NCBI GenBank assembly: GCA_945875545.1
Contig: CAMCKZ010000006.1
Location: forward strand, 1-61,611
Source of the DNA: Polyangium aurulentum
GTDB taxonomy: Bacteria; Myxococcota_A; Polyangia; Polyangiales; Polyangiaceae
DNA: 61,611 bases
Reading direction: 5' to 3'
The position numbers and the translations under genes are program-made. The notes beneath the pieces were generated by a model. That model was not told the origin of the DNA. It searched no databases and saw nothing but the letters and a program-made list of their open reading frames with translations. Positions 34,905 through 43,514 of the stretch are shown here, in pieces. Position 1 is the stretch's first letter, and each line of letters opens with the position of its first letter.

Positions 34905-35780
34905 CTAACGGGCGCGAACCACGACGCGTTCGCTCGTGCCCGCGCCGTCCAAAAGAAGCGCTGTGGGCTTGCCGCCGCGACGTTCAACTTCGGCAATGAC
35001 CTTGGCCGCAACATCGAGCTTGTGACGATACGGCCCCTGCCCCAGCTCCAACGCGACGCCTTGCGTGCCCACGCGCAACAGCATCTCGCCACTGCGCTCC
35101 ACGTGCACTTCTTGAAGCGGCATCGCGTCCCCGAGGGGGCCTCGCTCAAACTCCGCGGCGAGGTCCAATGCGCGCCGCAAAAGCTCGCGTCCGTGACCGA
35201 CGGCGTCCGCCAAATCTTCAGCAGTTAGCCCCGTAATCACAGGGCGATCGACAAGTTCTTCCGCCTCGACAGCCTTGAAAATATTGCCCGATGCCGTCAC
35301 AAGATAAGGCTCGTCGAGGGCGATCACCGCGGCGGGCTCGCGCTCCCTCACGGTCACGTCGATGGAGCCCGGCAGGCGCCGCACCACGAGAGCCTCTTCA
35401 ACCCAGGGCTCTGCGAGCAGCTTGCGCCGCACGTCGGCGAGATCGATGGCCAAGACATTCCGCCCGAGCACGAGGTCTCCGTGGGCCGCATAGTGGTCGC
35501 GCGATCGATGCGAAGCACCCTCCACACGCAGGCTTCGCAACGCGAAATAGGGAGTCGTCACGAGCCACTGACGAGCGCCCAAAACGATCACCATCGCCAG
35601 CGCTACGAGCCACCCGATGGATGCCGCACTCGTCGCAATCCCAGGTTTTTCTTGAACAGAACTGATCGGCAGCGGAGACGCCGTGTCGAATACAGGGCCG
35701 GCGCTCACAGGTCCGTCGCCGTCGCTCTCGCCGTCGCCGTCGCCGTCAAGTGGGCGGCACTCGGTATCGTTCTCGCTCAT
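34905..35780 (-). CDS. ftsQ: Cell division protein FtsQ (POTRA domain)
   Basis: 291 residues. The cytoplasmic N-terminus has an acidic Gly/Asp repeat (GDGDGESDGDG). One membrane span at ~52-72 is followed by a POTRA domain starting 'YFALRSLRVEGASHRS' and the FtsQ domain with 'WVEEALVVRRLPGSIDVTV'. It joins FtsB/FtsL in the divisome. The start overlaps the murC stop (ATGA). Confidence 0.9.
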   Translation of the reverse strand: MSENDTECRPLDGDGDGESDGDGPVSAGPVFDTASPLPISSVQEKPGIATSAASIGWLVALAMVIVLGARQWLVTTPYFALRSLRVEGASHRSRDHYAAHGDLVLGRNVLAIDLADVRRKLLAEPWVEEALVVRRLPGSIDVTVREREPAAVIALDEPYLVTASGNIFKAVEAEELVDRPVITGLTAEDLADAVGHGRELLRRALDLAAEFERGPLGDAMPLQEVHVERSGEMLLRVGTQGVALELGQGPYRHKLDVAAKVIAEVERRGGKPTALLLDGAGTSERVVVRAR

Positions 35781-37186
35781 GACTTTGCCTCTGCGGCGAG
35801 CAGCAGTGCGAGACTCTTCACCGACTGGTTTACGTCACCGGCACCGAGTGAAATCACGAGATCGTTTGGTCGCACGATGGCGTGGATCCGCGCCGCCAGC
35901 TCTCTCTTGTCGGCCACGTACTCGCACGCATGATGACCGTGGGCACGCACCGCTTTGGCGAGGGCTTCACCCGTCGCACCGGCAATGGGCGCTTCGCCCG
36001 CCGCGTAAACTTCAGTCATGAAAACGACGTCGGCCTTGTTGAACGCGCGGGTGAATTCGTCGAAAAGGTCTCGGGTTCTCGTGTACCGATGTGGCTGAAA
36101 TGCCACGATAATACGCCGATCGAAACCGCTCTGCGCCGCGGCCAGCGTTGCCTCCACTTCGGCGGGATGATGCCCATAGTCGTCGACCAAAATGGCATCG
36201 CCCGTTTCGCCATCGCGGGTGAGCGAGGGCTGCGCGACGACCGTGAAGCGCCTCTGCACACCGTGAAAGTGCCCGATGGCCTCACGCACCACATTCATGG
36301 GAACGGCAAGTTCGTCCGCAAGAACAAGGGCCGCCAGAGCGTTGAGAACGTTGTGCACACCGGGCATGCGCACGGAGAATTCGCCGATGACGTTGCCCCC
36401 ATGCACCGCTTCAAAACGCGTAACGAGTCCCTCGTGCCGGATATTTCTCGCGCGATAATCGGCCTGCCTTGACAACCCGTAGGTAACGTAACGCCTTGTA
36501 ATTCTTGGTAAAATAGCCTGCACGTTCGGGTGGTCGACGCACAAGACGCCAAGCCCATAAAACGGAACCTTGTTTACGAAGTCCACGAAGGCATCCATCA
36601 CCTTCTCGAGCGTTCCGTAGTGATCAAGGTGCTCCGGGTCGATGTTCGTCACGACGGCAATCGTGGGCGTGAGGCGCAAGAACGAGCCGTCACTTTCATC
36701 GGCCTCGGCCACAAAAAGATCACCGGCCCCGAGGCGCGCATTGGACCCAAGGGCATTGACCTTGCCGCCGACAACCACCGTGGGGTCAAGCCCGGCCTCG
36801 CGGAGAATCGTCGCCACAAGAGAAGTAGTCGTCGTCTTACCGTGGCTGCCTGCAATAAGTGCAGCGTATTTCAGTCTCATCAATTCTGCGAGCATTTCTG
36901 CTCGTTGAATCGCTGGTATAGACAGCTGCCGCGCCCGTTCGAGTTCCGGGTTCGAGGACTGAATCGCGCTTGAATACACGATGACATCGGCACCATCGAC
37001 GTTGTGCGCATCGTGCCCTTCGAAGAACTTTGCCCCGAGGCCCTCGAGGCGGCGGGTGGTGTCGCTCGCCTTTCGATCGGACCCGCTCACATCAAATTCA
37101 AGGGTGCGCAGGATCTCCGCCAGGCCGCTCATGCCTATGCCGCCTATGCCGATGAAGTGAACCCTTCTGACGTGTCCTCGAAACAC
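35777..37186 (-). CDS. murC: UDP-N-acetylmuramate--L-alanine ligase MurC
   Basis: 469 residues. It adds L-Ala to UDP-MurNAc in the cytoplasm. The N-terminal Rossmann motif is 'HFIGIGGIGMSGLAEIL', the ATP P-loop is 'GSHGKTTTTSL', and 'EADESDGSFL' and 'DYGHHPAEVEATL' are the MurC-type motifs. A local stretch at ~36440-36527 uses codons rare elsewhere (TTA, AGA, AGG, ACA). It is followed directly by ftsQ with a 4-base overlap; murB and ddl are not in between. Confidence 0.96.
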   Translation of the reverse strand: MFRGHVRRVHFIGIGGIGMSGLAEILRTLEFDVSGSDRKASDTTRRLEGLGAKFFEGHDAHNVDGADVIVYSSAIQSSNPELERARQLSIPAIQRAEMLAELMRLKYAALIAGSHGKTTTTSLVATILREAGLDPTVVVGGKVNALGSNARLGAGDLFVAEADESDGSFLRLTPTIAVVTNIDPEHLDHYGTLEKVMDAFVDFVNKVPFYGLGVLCVDHPNVQAILPRITRRYVTYGLSRQADYRARNIRHEGLVTRFEAVHGGNVIGEFSVRMPGVHNVLNALAALVLADELAVPMNVVREAIGHFHGVQRRFTVVAQPSLTRDGETGDAILVDDYGHHPAEVEATLAAAQSGFDRRIIVAFQPHRYTRTRDLFDEFTRAFNKADVVFMTEVYAAGEAPIAGATGEALAKAVRAHGHHACEYVADKRELAARIHAIVRPNDLVISLGAGDVNQSVKSLALLLAAEAKS

Positions 37187-37191
37187 AATTT

Positions 37192-38301
37192 CTAACCTTT
37201 CTTCTCGCCAAGCTTGGCCAGCACGGCGATTTTTGATGCAATAACCCTGGCTGCATCCGGGCGCCCCGCTGCGAGCGCCGCGTCACTCATGGCACGAAGA
37301 CGCGCGGTGTCGCCAAGAAGTCGCTCGAGCTCCAAGGCAAGTCGCTGGGGGTCGGCGGCCTCTTCGCGAATGCAAATCGAAGCACCTGCATTCTGCAAGG
37401 CCATCGCGTTCGCGGCCTGATGGTCGTCGGCGGCGTGAGGAAATGGGATCAAGATCGAAGGGCGACCGACCGCGCAGATTTCCGCAAGCGAGACAGCTCC
37501 CGCACGCCCGATCACCACGTCGGCCCTCGCGATCGCGGCGGCCACGTCGTCAATAAACGAGGTCACTTGGACATCGGCCAATCCAGCCTGCCGGTAGGCC
37601 TCCTCGACGGCGGGCACGTTCTTGCCGCACTGGTGCACGACACTCAATTTCTTTTGAATGGAAACAAGGCGTCCCACGGCCTCTGGAACCCGCTCGTTCA
37701 GCGATTTTGCTCCCTGACTTCCGCCGAGAACGAGAATGTGAAAGCGGCCGTCGCGGGAGCTTTCCGCGCGCTGGGGCTTGAACCCGGAGCGAACGGGGAC
37801 GCCCGCCACCGAAGTGCGGCCGCTGCGACCGAGGCCCGCGAGGGTTGGCCAAGCCACGAAAACATGGTCCGCCAAGGGGGCCAGGAGCCGATTGGTGAGG
37901 CCCGGGTGACCATTGGGCTCCACGAGCACCAGGGGGACGAAGCTCGCCGCCGCGGCGACCCCAATGGGCCCAGCGGCATACCCGCCAATGCTCACGACGG
38001 CCGCCGGGCGCTCGTGGGCCACGACGCCCATGGCTCGAACGCTTTGCCACGCCGCAATGCCTCCACCGCGAAGTGCTCGCGCAAACCCGCCGCCCTTCAT
38101 GGGCTCCACGTTCAAAAGCTCGAGGCGGTAACCAAGTGCTGGAAATACCCTACTTTCAATGCCGCGCGGAGTCCCCACAAAGACGACCTCTACATCCCAC
38201 CCGCGACTCAATTCCTCCGCCAGCGCGAGGCCAGGAAAGACGTGCCCGCCGGTTCCACCCGCCGCGATCACAATCTTTGTGGGCTTACGGGCGGACGCCA
38301 T
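37192..38301 (-). CDS. murG: UDP-GlcNAc transferase MurG
   Basis: 369 residues. It transfers GlcNAc to lipid I, forming lipid II, at the inner face of the membrane. It has the N-terminal 'IAAGGTGGHVFPGLALA' loop, 'LVEPNGHPGLTNRLL', 'LGGSQGAKSLN' and 'FPHAADDHQAANA'. The ATG at 38301 with AAAGG 8 bases upstream is preferred over GTG at 38310. It overlaps the end of ftsW by 17 bases. Confidence 0.96.
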   Translation of the reverse strand: MASARKPTKIVIAAGGTGGHVFPGLALAEELSRGWDVEVVFVGTPRGIESRVFPALGYRLELLNVEPMKGGGFARALRGGGIAAWQSVRAMGVVAHERPAAVVSIGGYAAGPIGVAAAASFVPLVLVEPNGHPGLTNRLLAPLADHVFVAWPTLAGLGRSGRTSVAGVPVRSGFKPQRAESSRDGRFHILVLGGSQGAKSLNERVPEAVGRLVSIQKKLSVVHQCGKNVPAVEEAYRQAGLADVQVTSFIDDVAAAIARADVVIGRAGAVSLAEICAVGRPSILIPFPHAADDHQAANAMALQNAGASICIREEAADPQRLALELERLLGDTARLRAMSDAALAAGRPDAARVIASKIAVLAKLGEKKG

Positions 38302-39541
38302 GACGCGCACCTTTCGTCGTCCCAGAACCCTTTACGGCCGCCCTGCGTTCAACGCCGGTAGGCTCGGTGACGACGTCCGAGCCCTGCCGAGAAATGTTCA
38401 ACAAGATGCCCGCAGCGGCGCAGCAAATGAGCAAAGACGAACCGCCAAAACTGATGAAAGGCAGCGTGAGACCCTTCGTGGGCGCAATGGCCAAAATGAC
38501 GGAAAGGTTGAAAATCGCCTGAAAAGCGAAGAGGGCCGAGATGCCGTAAGCGACGAACGTGCCGTAGTCGTCGGGCGCGCGGTAGGCCGCACGAACGCCC
38601 CGAACAAAGAGCGTCACGTAGAGCGAAACGAGCAGCAGCAGGCCCGCGAAACCGAGTTCTTCGCCGATGACCGCGCCGATAAAATCCGTGTGCGCCTCGG
38701 GAAGATAAAGTGTTTGGTAGCCATGCCCGAGGCCGAGCCCGGTCTTCTCGCCGCTGCCGATCGCAATGAGCGACTGGTACGCCTGATAGCCCGTGTCGCT
38801 GCGATGGTGTTCGAGGTCCCACCACGCCATGAAACGGTTCCACCGGTAAGCCTTCATCGCGATGGCCGCCACGCCGAGTCCGACGCCCACAACCACCGCC
38901 GCAATGATGTACCCTAGGCGCGCGCCGGCGACAAAAAGCAGCGCAAACGTGAGAAATCCCACAACAATCGCGCTGCCAAAGTCGGGCTGTTTCATGCACA
39001 ATGCAACGAGTACTGCGGCCACAATGAGGTGGGGAACGAAGCCAACACTGAAGCCTCGAACCTGCTCGCCCTTCTTGGCCAGCGAATAGGCGAGCCACAG
39101 AACGAGCGCGAGTTTCGTCACCTCGGCGGGCTGAATGTGAATCGGACCGACGGAGATCCACCGCGCCGCGCCGCCCGCCGCATGACCCATTCGCGTGAGC
39201 ACGACGACGAGCATCAAGACCGACACGCCCAAGAACGGGTACGTCAGGCGATTGAGCCGATGGTAGTCCACGGCGCTTGCGGCCCCAACGACGCCCAAGC
39301 CCACGAGGACGTAGATCGCCTGCCGCACCAAGAAGAACTGCGGGTCGTGGTGGCGGAGCGAGCCCTCCACCGCCGACGCGCTGTAGACCATGACGAGGCC
39401 GAGCCCCAATAGCGCTGTTATGACGGCGAAAAGAACGGAATCCATGGGCTTGAGGCCCTGACCTTCCGGCACCGAACGGGCGTCCAGAGGACGAAAAAGA
39501 CCCGTTTTTGCGAGGGGCAATGGGAGCTGCTTGGCGTTCAT
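38285..39541 (-). CDS. ftsW: SEDS peptidoglycan polymerase FtsW
   Basis: 418 residues, about ten membrane spans. SEDS motifs are 'HHDPQFFLVRQAIY', 'GAARWISVGPIHIQPAEVTKLAL', 'VALCMKQPDFGSA', 'TDFIGAVIGEELG' and 'LPFISFGGSSL'. It polymerises lipid II with its cognate class B PBP during division. The start overlaps the murD stop by 4 bases. Confidence 0.95.
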   Translation of the reverse strand: MNAKQLPLPLAKTGLFRPLDARSVPEGQGLKPMDSVLFAVITALLGLGLVMVYSASAVEGSLRHHDPQFFLVRQAIYVLVGLGVVGAASAVDYHRLNRLTYPFLGVSVLMLVVVLTRMGHAAGGAARWISVGPIHIQPAEVTKLALVLWLAYSLAKKGEQVRGFSVGFVPHLIVAAVLVALCMKQPDFGSAIVVGFLTFALLFVAGARLGYIIAAVVVGVGLGVAAIAMKAYRWNRFMAWWDLEHHRSDTGYQAYQSLIAIGSGEKTGLGLGHGYQTLYLPEAHTDFIGAVIGEELGFAGLLLLVSLYVTLFVRGVRAAYRAPDDYGTFVAYGISALFAFQAIFNLSVILAIAPTKGLTLPFISFGGSSLLICCAAAGILLNISRQGSDVVTEPTGVERRAAVKGSGTTKGARHGVRP

Positions 39542-40911
39542 CCTGGCGTCTCTTGAAGGGCGTGCACGGCATCGACGAACATGTCACCGCGGTGTTTGTA
39601 GTCGCGAAACATGTCGAAGCTCGCGCACGCCGGCGACAGAAGAACCGCATCTCCCGCGCAGGCAAACGCGCGTGCCAGGTGCACCGCCTCTCCCATGGAC
39701 CCCGCGCGCTTCACCGGAAGCACTTCGCCGCGACCGCGCAGTGCCCCCTCGATGAGGGACGCCGCTTCACCGATCGTGACGACCGCACGACCCTTCGCTT
39801 GGAGGGCCTCTACGAGAGCCTCGTAACCGCCTCCCTTGTCTTTTCCTCCAGCAATTAGCACGGCTTTAGCCTCCGAGAGACCAAGGAGAGCGGTCACCGA
39901 AGCCCCGACATTTGTGCCCTTGGAATCATCGTAATACGTGACGCCATCTACCGTACGTACGAGGAATGTTCGGTGGGCAAGGCCCTCGAAACTCGCGATC
40001 GCTTCGACGACACATTTCGCGTCGAGGGCAAACGGACGAAGGGCTGCGAGCGCCGCGGCAATGTTGAGGGCGTTGTGCCCGCCACGCAGGCGCGTCGCGT
40101 TGAGATCCACAAGTACGCCTGCCCGCTGATCACGAATCCGCGCGCCATCGACGTCCACGTCTCCGCCCGCTCCGAAGGTGACGACGGCTGCCCCGCCGCG
40201 CGCAGCCTCGCGGTGGCAAAGTGTATTATTCACTGGAATTACTGCCAGATCGTGCGCATCTTGGCACTGGAAGGCCCGACCCTTTGCGGCCGCGTAGTCC
40301 GCGAACGAGGCGTACCTGTCGAGGTGATCCGGGGTCACGTTGAGGAGCACCGAGACCGTGGGCTTGAACATCGAAACGCGTTCGAGCTGAAAAGATGAAA
40401 CCTCAATAATCGACGCGTCGAGCACGTCGGTCACGTGGTTCGACCAAGGTTCGCCGAGATTGCCTCCGGCGAAAACCCTCAACCCCGCGGACGCCAACAC
40501 ATGGGCAATGAGCGAGGTCGTGGTGCTCTTGCCGTTCGTTCCGCCCACGGCCACCACGGGTTCGGCTCCCGCGCGAAGACGCCACGCCAGCTCGATCTCG
40601 CTGATGATTTCGACCCCGCGCCCGTCGAGAGCTCGGGACCACAAACCCCCAGGAATTCCTGGGGATACGACGCAATGCGCCACCTCATCGCCGATCCAAC
40701 TCCGCAGATCAATCTGTGCACACTGCACCGATGCGTTCTGGGGCCTCACGCCCCACGACGAGACCGGCTGTTCGTCCAAAAGGACAACCTGCGCCGCGCC
40801 CGCGCGGACGAGAAGGTCCGCCGCAGCGACGCCGCTCTTGCCTGCACCCACGACGTGCCAACGCTCTTCGCGTAGAGGTGATGGGCGCATGATCGGTGAC
40901 GGGCCAGGCAT
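39538..40911 (-). CDS. murD: UDP-MurNAc-L-Ala--D-glutamate ligase MurD
   Basis: 457 residues. It adds D-Glu to UDP-MurNAc-L-Ala. It has 'HVVGAGKSGVAAADLL', 'VVSPGIPGG', P-loop 'GTNGKSTTTSL', 'NVTPDHLDRY' and 'YYDDSKGTNVGA'. The start at 40911 forms a TGATG overlap with the mraY stop; the frame is open 29 codons further upstream, inside mraY. Confidence 0.94.
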   Translation of the reverse strand: MPGPSPIMRPSPLREERWHVVGAGKSGVAAADLLVRAGAAQVVLLDEQPVSSWGVRPQNASVQCAQIDLRSWIGDEVAHCVVSPGIPGGLWSRALDGRGVEIISEIELAWRLRAGAEPVVAVGGTNGKSTTTSLIAHVLASAGLRVFAGGNLGEPWSNHVTDVLDASIIEVSSFQLERVSMFKPTVSVLLNVTPDHLDRYASFADYAAAKGRAFQCQDAHDLAVIPVNNTLCHREAARGGAAVVTFGAGGDVDVDGARIRDQRAGVLVDLNATRLRGGHNALNIAAALAALRPFALDAKCVVEAIASFEGLAHRTFLVRTVDGVTYYDDSKGTNVGASVTALLGLSEAKAVLIAGGKDKGGGYEALVEALQAKGRAVVTIGEAASLIEGALRGRGEVLPVKRAGSMGEAVHLARAFACAGDAVLLSPACASFDMFRDYKHRGDMFVDAVHALQETPG

Positions 40912-42059
40912 CAGCGGAGCTTCATGCTGCTGAGGGCCACGAGCGCGAGGAGCACGGAGACGATCCAAAAGCGCACGATAATCTTTGGCTCGGGCCACCC
41001 CTGCTTCTCGAAGTGATGGTGGATCGGCGCCATCAAGAAGACGCGTTTGCCCCTCGTTTTGAAGGAGACGACCTGGATGATCACGCTCACAGCTTCGACA
41101 AAAAATACGCCACCAAGAACGATAGATAGCAATTCATTCTTCGAGACTACCGCGCACATTCCTAGACCGCCACCTAGTGAAAGCGAGCCAACGTCTCCCA
41201 TGAAGACCGAGGCCGGGTACGTATTGTACCAAAGAAATCCAATTCCTGCGCCCACCATGGCCCCGCAGTAGACGGCCAGCTCACTCGCGCTCCCGATGAA
41301 CGGAATATCCAAGTAGCGGGCGACCACAAAACGCTGCGCCACATGCGTGATACCGAAGGTCGCGCCCGCGAGGTAAACCCAGATGAGGTAGGTCGCCGCG
41401 TTGATCACCACGGGACCAATCGCGAGGCCATCGAGGCCATCGGTGAGGTTGACGGCGTTGCTCATGGCGACCACCGTCAGCACGGCGAGCAGGTAGGCGA
41501 ACCACACGGGCACGAGCACGGGATGCTTGTGGAATGCAACAAACGGCACGCTCAGGTGGTCGCGCAGATCGAACCAGTCGGACGGCACCTGACCCCGCGC
41601 CAAGAACATGTACGCGAGGACCGCGCCGCCAATCGTGAACTGCCCAATGAGCTTGTAGCGACCCGGGAGCCCGCGTGATGTCTTGTCACGAATTTTGAGG
41701 AAATCATCAAGGTAACCGATGACGCCGTAACCCACTGTGACCGTCGTGACGGCCCAGACAAACGGGTTGTGCATGTCGCACCACAGCACCGTTGAAAAGA
41801 GCAAACAGAGGAGGATGAGGGACCCGCCCATCGTTGGCGTGCCTCCCTTGGCGAAGTGCGACTCGGGCCCGTCGCCGCGAATGACTTGACCAATTTGCTT
41901 TTTCTGAAGCTCGCGAATGAACCAAGGACTCAACGCAAAAGAGAGCAGCATGGCGGTCGCCGTCGCGGCAATCGCGCGAAAGGGCACGTAGCGAAGAACG
42001 TTCAAAAAGCTGAGCCAGGGGGCGTGACCGCGCAGGGGGTAGAGAAGCTCGTAGAGCAT
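40911..42059 (-). CDS. mraY: Phospho-MurNAc-pentapeptide translocase MraY
   Basis: 382 residues, about ten membrane spans. It attaches phospho-MurNAc-pentapeptide to undecaprenyl phosphate, giving lipid I. Signature segments are 'GTPTMGG', 'YLDDFLKI', 'NAVNLTDGLDGLA', 'FMGDVGSL' and 'APIHHHFEKQGWPEPKI'. Codon use around 41095-41240 is unusually AT-rich. It lies three bases after murF. Confidence 0.97.
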   Translation of the reverse strand: MLYELLYPLRGHAPWLSFLNVLRYVPFRAIAATATAMLLSFALSPWFIRELQKKQIGQVIRGDGPESHFAKGGTPTMGGSLILLCLLFSTVLWCDMHNPFVWAVTTVTVGYGVIGYLDDFLKIRDKTSRGLPGRYKLIGQFTIGGAVLAYMFLARGQVPSDWFDLRDHLSVPFVAFHKHPVLVPVWFAYLLAVLTVVAMSNAVNLTDGLDGLAIGPVVINAATYLIWVYLAGATFGITHVAQRFVVARYLDIPFIGSASELAVYCGAMVGAGIGFLWYNTYPASVFMGDVGSLSLGGGLGMCAVVSKNELLSIVLGGVFFVEAVSVIIQVVSFKTRGKRVFLMAPIHHHFEKQGWPEPKIIVRFWIVSVLLALVALSSMKLR

Positions 42060-42062
42060 GAT

Positions 42063-43514
42063 TCAGTTGTCTTCCGTCGTCAGGGCAGCGCCGCCTAGGG
42101 CCTCGAGAACGCGCTCAAGACCCACCGTACGAGACCCCTTTACAAGCAGCAAATCTTCAGCTGAAATCGAGTTGCAGAGAAGACCGATGGCGGCCTCCAC
42201 ACTCCCGCATGGCACGAGGCGACCTTCGTTCGAGAACGTCATCATGGCTTCGTCGATTTCTCCGCCGCAGCCCACCACCGACGCGAAGCCGAGGTCGACG
42301 GCGCGGGCGATCACGCGCCGATGCTCCTGGTGGCTGGCGACGCCAAGTTCTTTCATCGACCCAAGAACGGCGCGCGGACGCATGCCTTGCTGCAAGGCCA
42401 TCTCGATCGTGAGCTCCAGTGCGCGAATCACGCTGTCGGGGTTGGCGTTGTAAGAGTCGTCGACGAGGGTCGCGCCAGAAGCGGCTCGAAGCAGCCGGCC
42501 GCGGCCGTCGAGGGGAACAAGAGCTTGCAGCCCGAGAGCGAGTTCGATCGGGGTGAGCGGAGTCTGAAGAGCGGCATCGGCACCCGCAATCGCCGCGCAT
42601 AAATCCAGGGCTTGAGCCTCGCCAGGAAAGGGCGTCTCGAGCTCCAACACGGCACCCGGAAACGCTCGCCGCTCAATGGTGAGCACCGCCCTCTGGAGCC
42701 CAAGAAGGCGCCTTGCGACGAGGCGCACATCCGCCCCCGCGCTCCGTCCGAAGGTCTTGAGCGTGCGGCACGCGGCACCCGAACGCTGCGCCATCGCAAC
42801 GGGGTCGTCGGCGCAGAGAACGGCAACGCCGGTGGCTCCTAGCGCGCGAATTAAATCGCCCTTCTCGCGGGCCACATCGGAAAGGCGTCCGCCGACACCC
42901 TCCGCGTGCGCGAGGCCGATGGACGAAATGATCGCGACGTCGGCCTGGACAATCCGCGCGAGGGTCGCGATTTCGCCGGTCACACTCATGCCCACTTCCA
43001 GCACGATCGCGCGATGGGTCTTGCGCAAGGCAAGAGCCGCAAGGGGAACACCCACACGATTATTCAGATTTCCAGGTGTTTTCCACGTTTCGCAGCGAAC
43101 TTGAAGCAGCGCCGCGAGCATCTCTTTCGTCGTGGTCTTGCCCGCGCTGCCCGTGACGGCCACGGTAACTGCGTGCGGAGTACACCTTCTCCACGCCGCA
43201 AGATGCTCCCTCGCGATGGCCCCAAGAGCCTCAAGGGTGTCAGGCACAACGACGCGCGGTCCCTCTCCGCAAGCATCCGAGACGACCGCGAAGGCAGCCC
43301 CGGCACTCCATGCATTTTGCACGTATTTGTGGCCGTCGTGGACGTCGCCGCGTAGCGCCACAAATAGATTTCCTGCCGCAACATTCCGCGAATTCGTGCT
43401 GACCCCGACGCCGCGGAGGCTCGGATCGCCAACGCCTTCGACCGCCCCTCCGGTGATGGCCGCGACTTCCCACACGGAAAAGGCCGCGTCGCTTTCGGGT
43501 ATCGAGGTGCTCAC
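42063..43514 (-). CDS. murF: UDP-MurNAc-tripeptide--D-Ala-D-Ala ligase MurF
   Basis: 483 residues. It completes the pentapeptide precursor. It has the N-terminal 'SLRGVGVSTNSRNVAAGNLFVALRG' region (cut across residues ~28-55), P-loop 'GSAGKTTTKEML', 'GKTT...NLNNRVGVP', 'LEVGMSVTGEI' and 'DDSYNANPDSV'. It overlaps murE by 4 bases (ATGA). Confidence 0.94.
   Translation of the reverse strand: MSTSIPESDAAFSVWEVAAITGGAVEGVGDPSLRGVGVSTNSRNVAAGNLFVALRGDVHDGHKYVQNAWSAGAAFAVVSDACGEGPRVVVPDTLEALGAIAREHLAAWRRCTPHAVTVAVTGSAGKTTTKEMLAALLQVRCETWKTPGNLNNRVGVPLAALALRKTHRAIVLEVGMSVTGEIATLARIVQADVAIISSIGLAHAEGVGGRLSDVAREKGDLIRALGATGVAVLCADDPVAMAQRSGAACRTLKTFGRSAGADVRLVARRLLGLQRAVLTIERRAFPGAVLELETPFPGEAQALDLCAAIAGADAALQTPLTPIELALGLQALVPLDGRGRLLRAASGATLVDDSYNANPDSVIRALELTIEMALQQGMRPRAVLGSMKELGVASHQEHRRVIARAVDLGFASVVGCGGEIDEAMMTFSNEGRLVPCGSVEAAIGLLCNSISAEDLLLVKGSRTVGLERVLEALGGAALTTEDN

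Noticed and set aside
40647-40664. Perfect 18-bp palindrome CCCCAGGAATTCCTGGGG
   Set aside because: It encodes the conserved Ser-Pro-Gly-Ile-Pro-Gly-Gly motif of MurD, so the protein sequence explains most of it. No second copy was seen.
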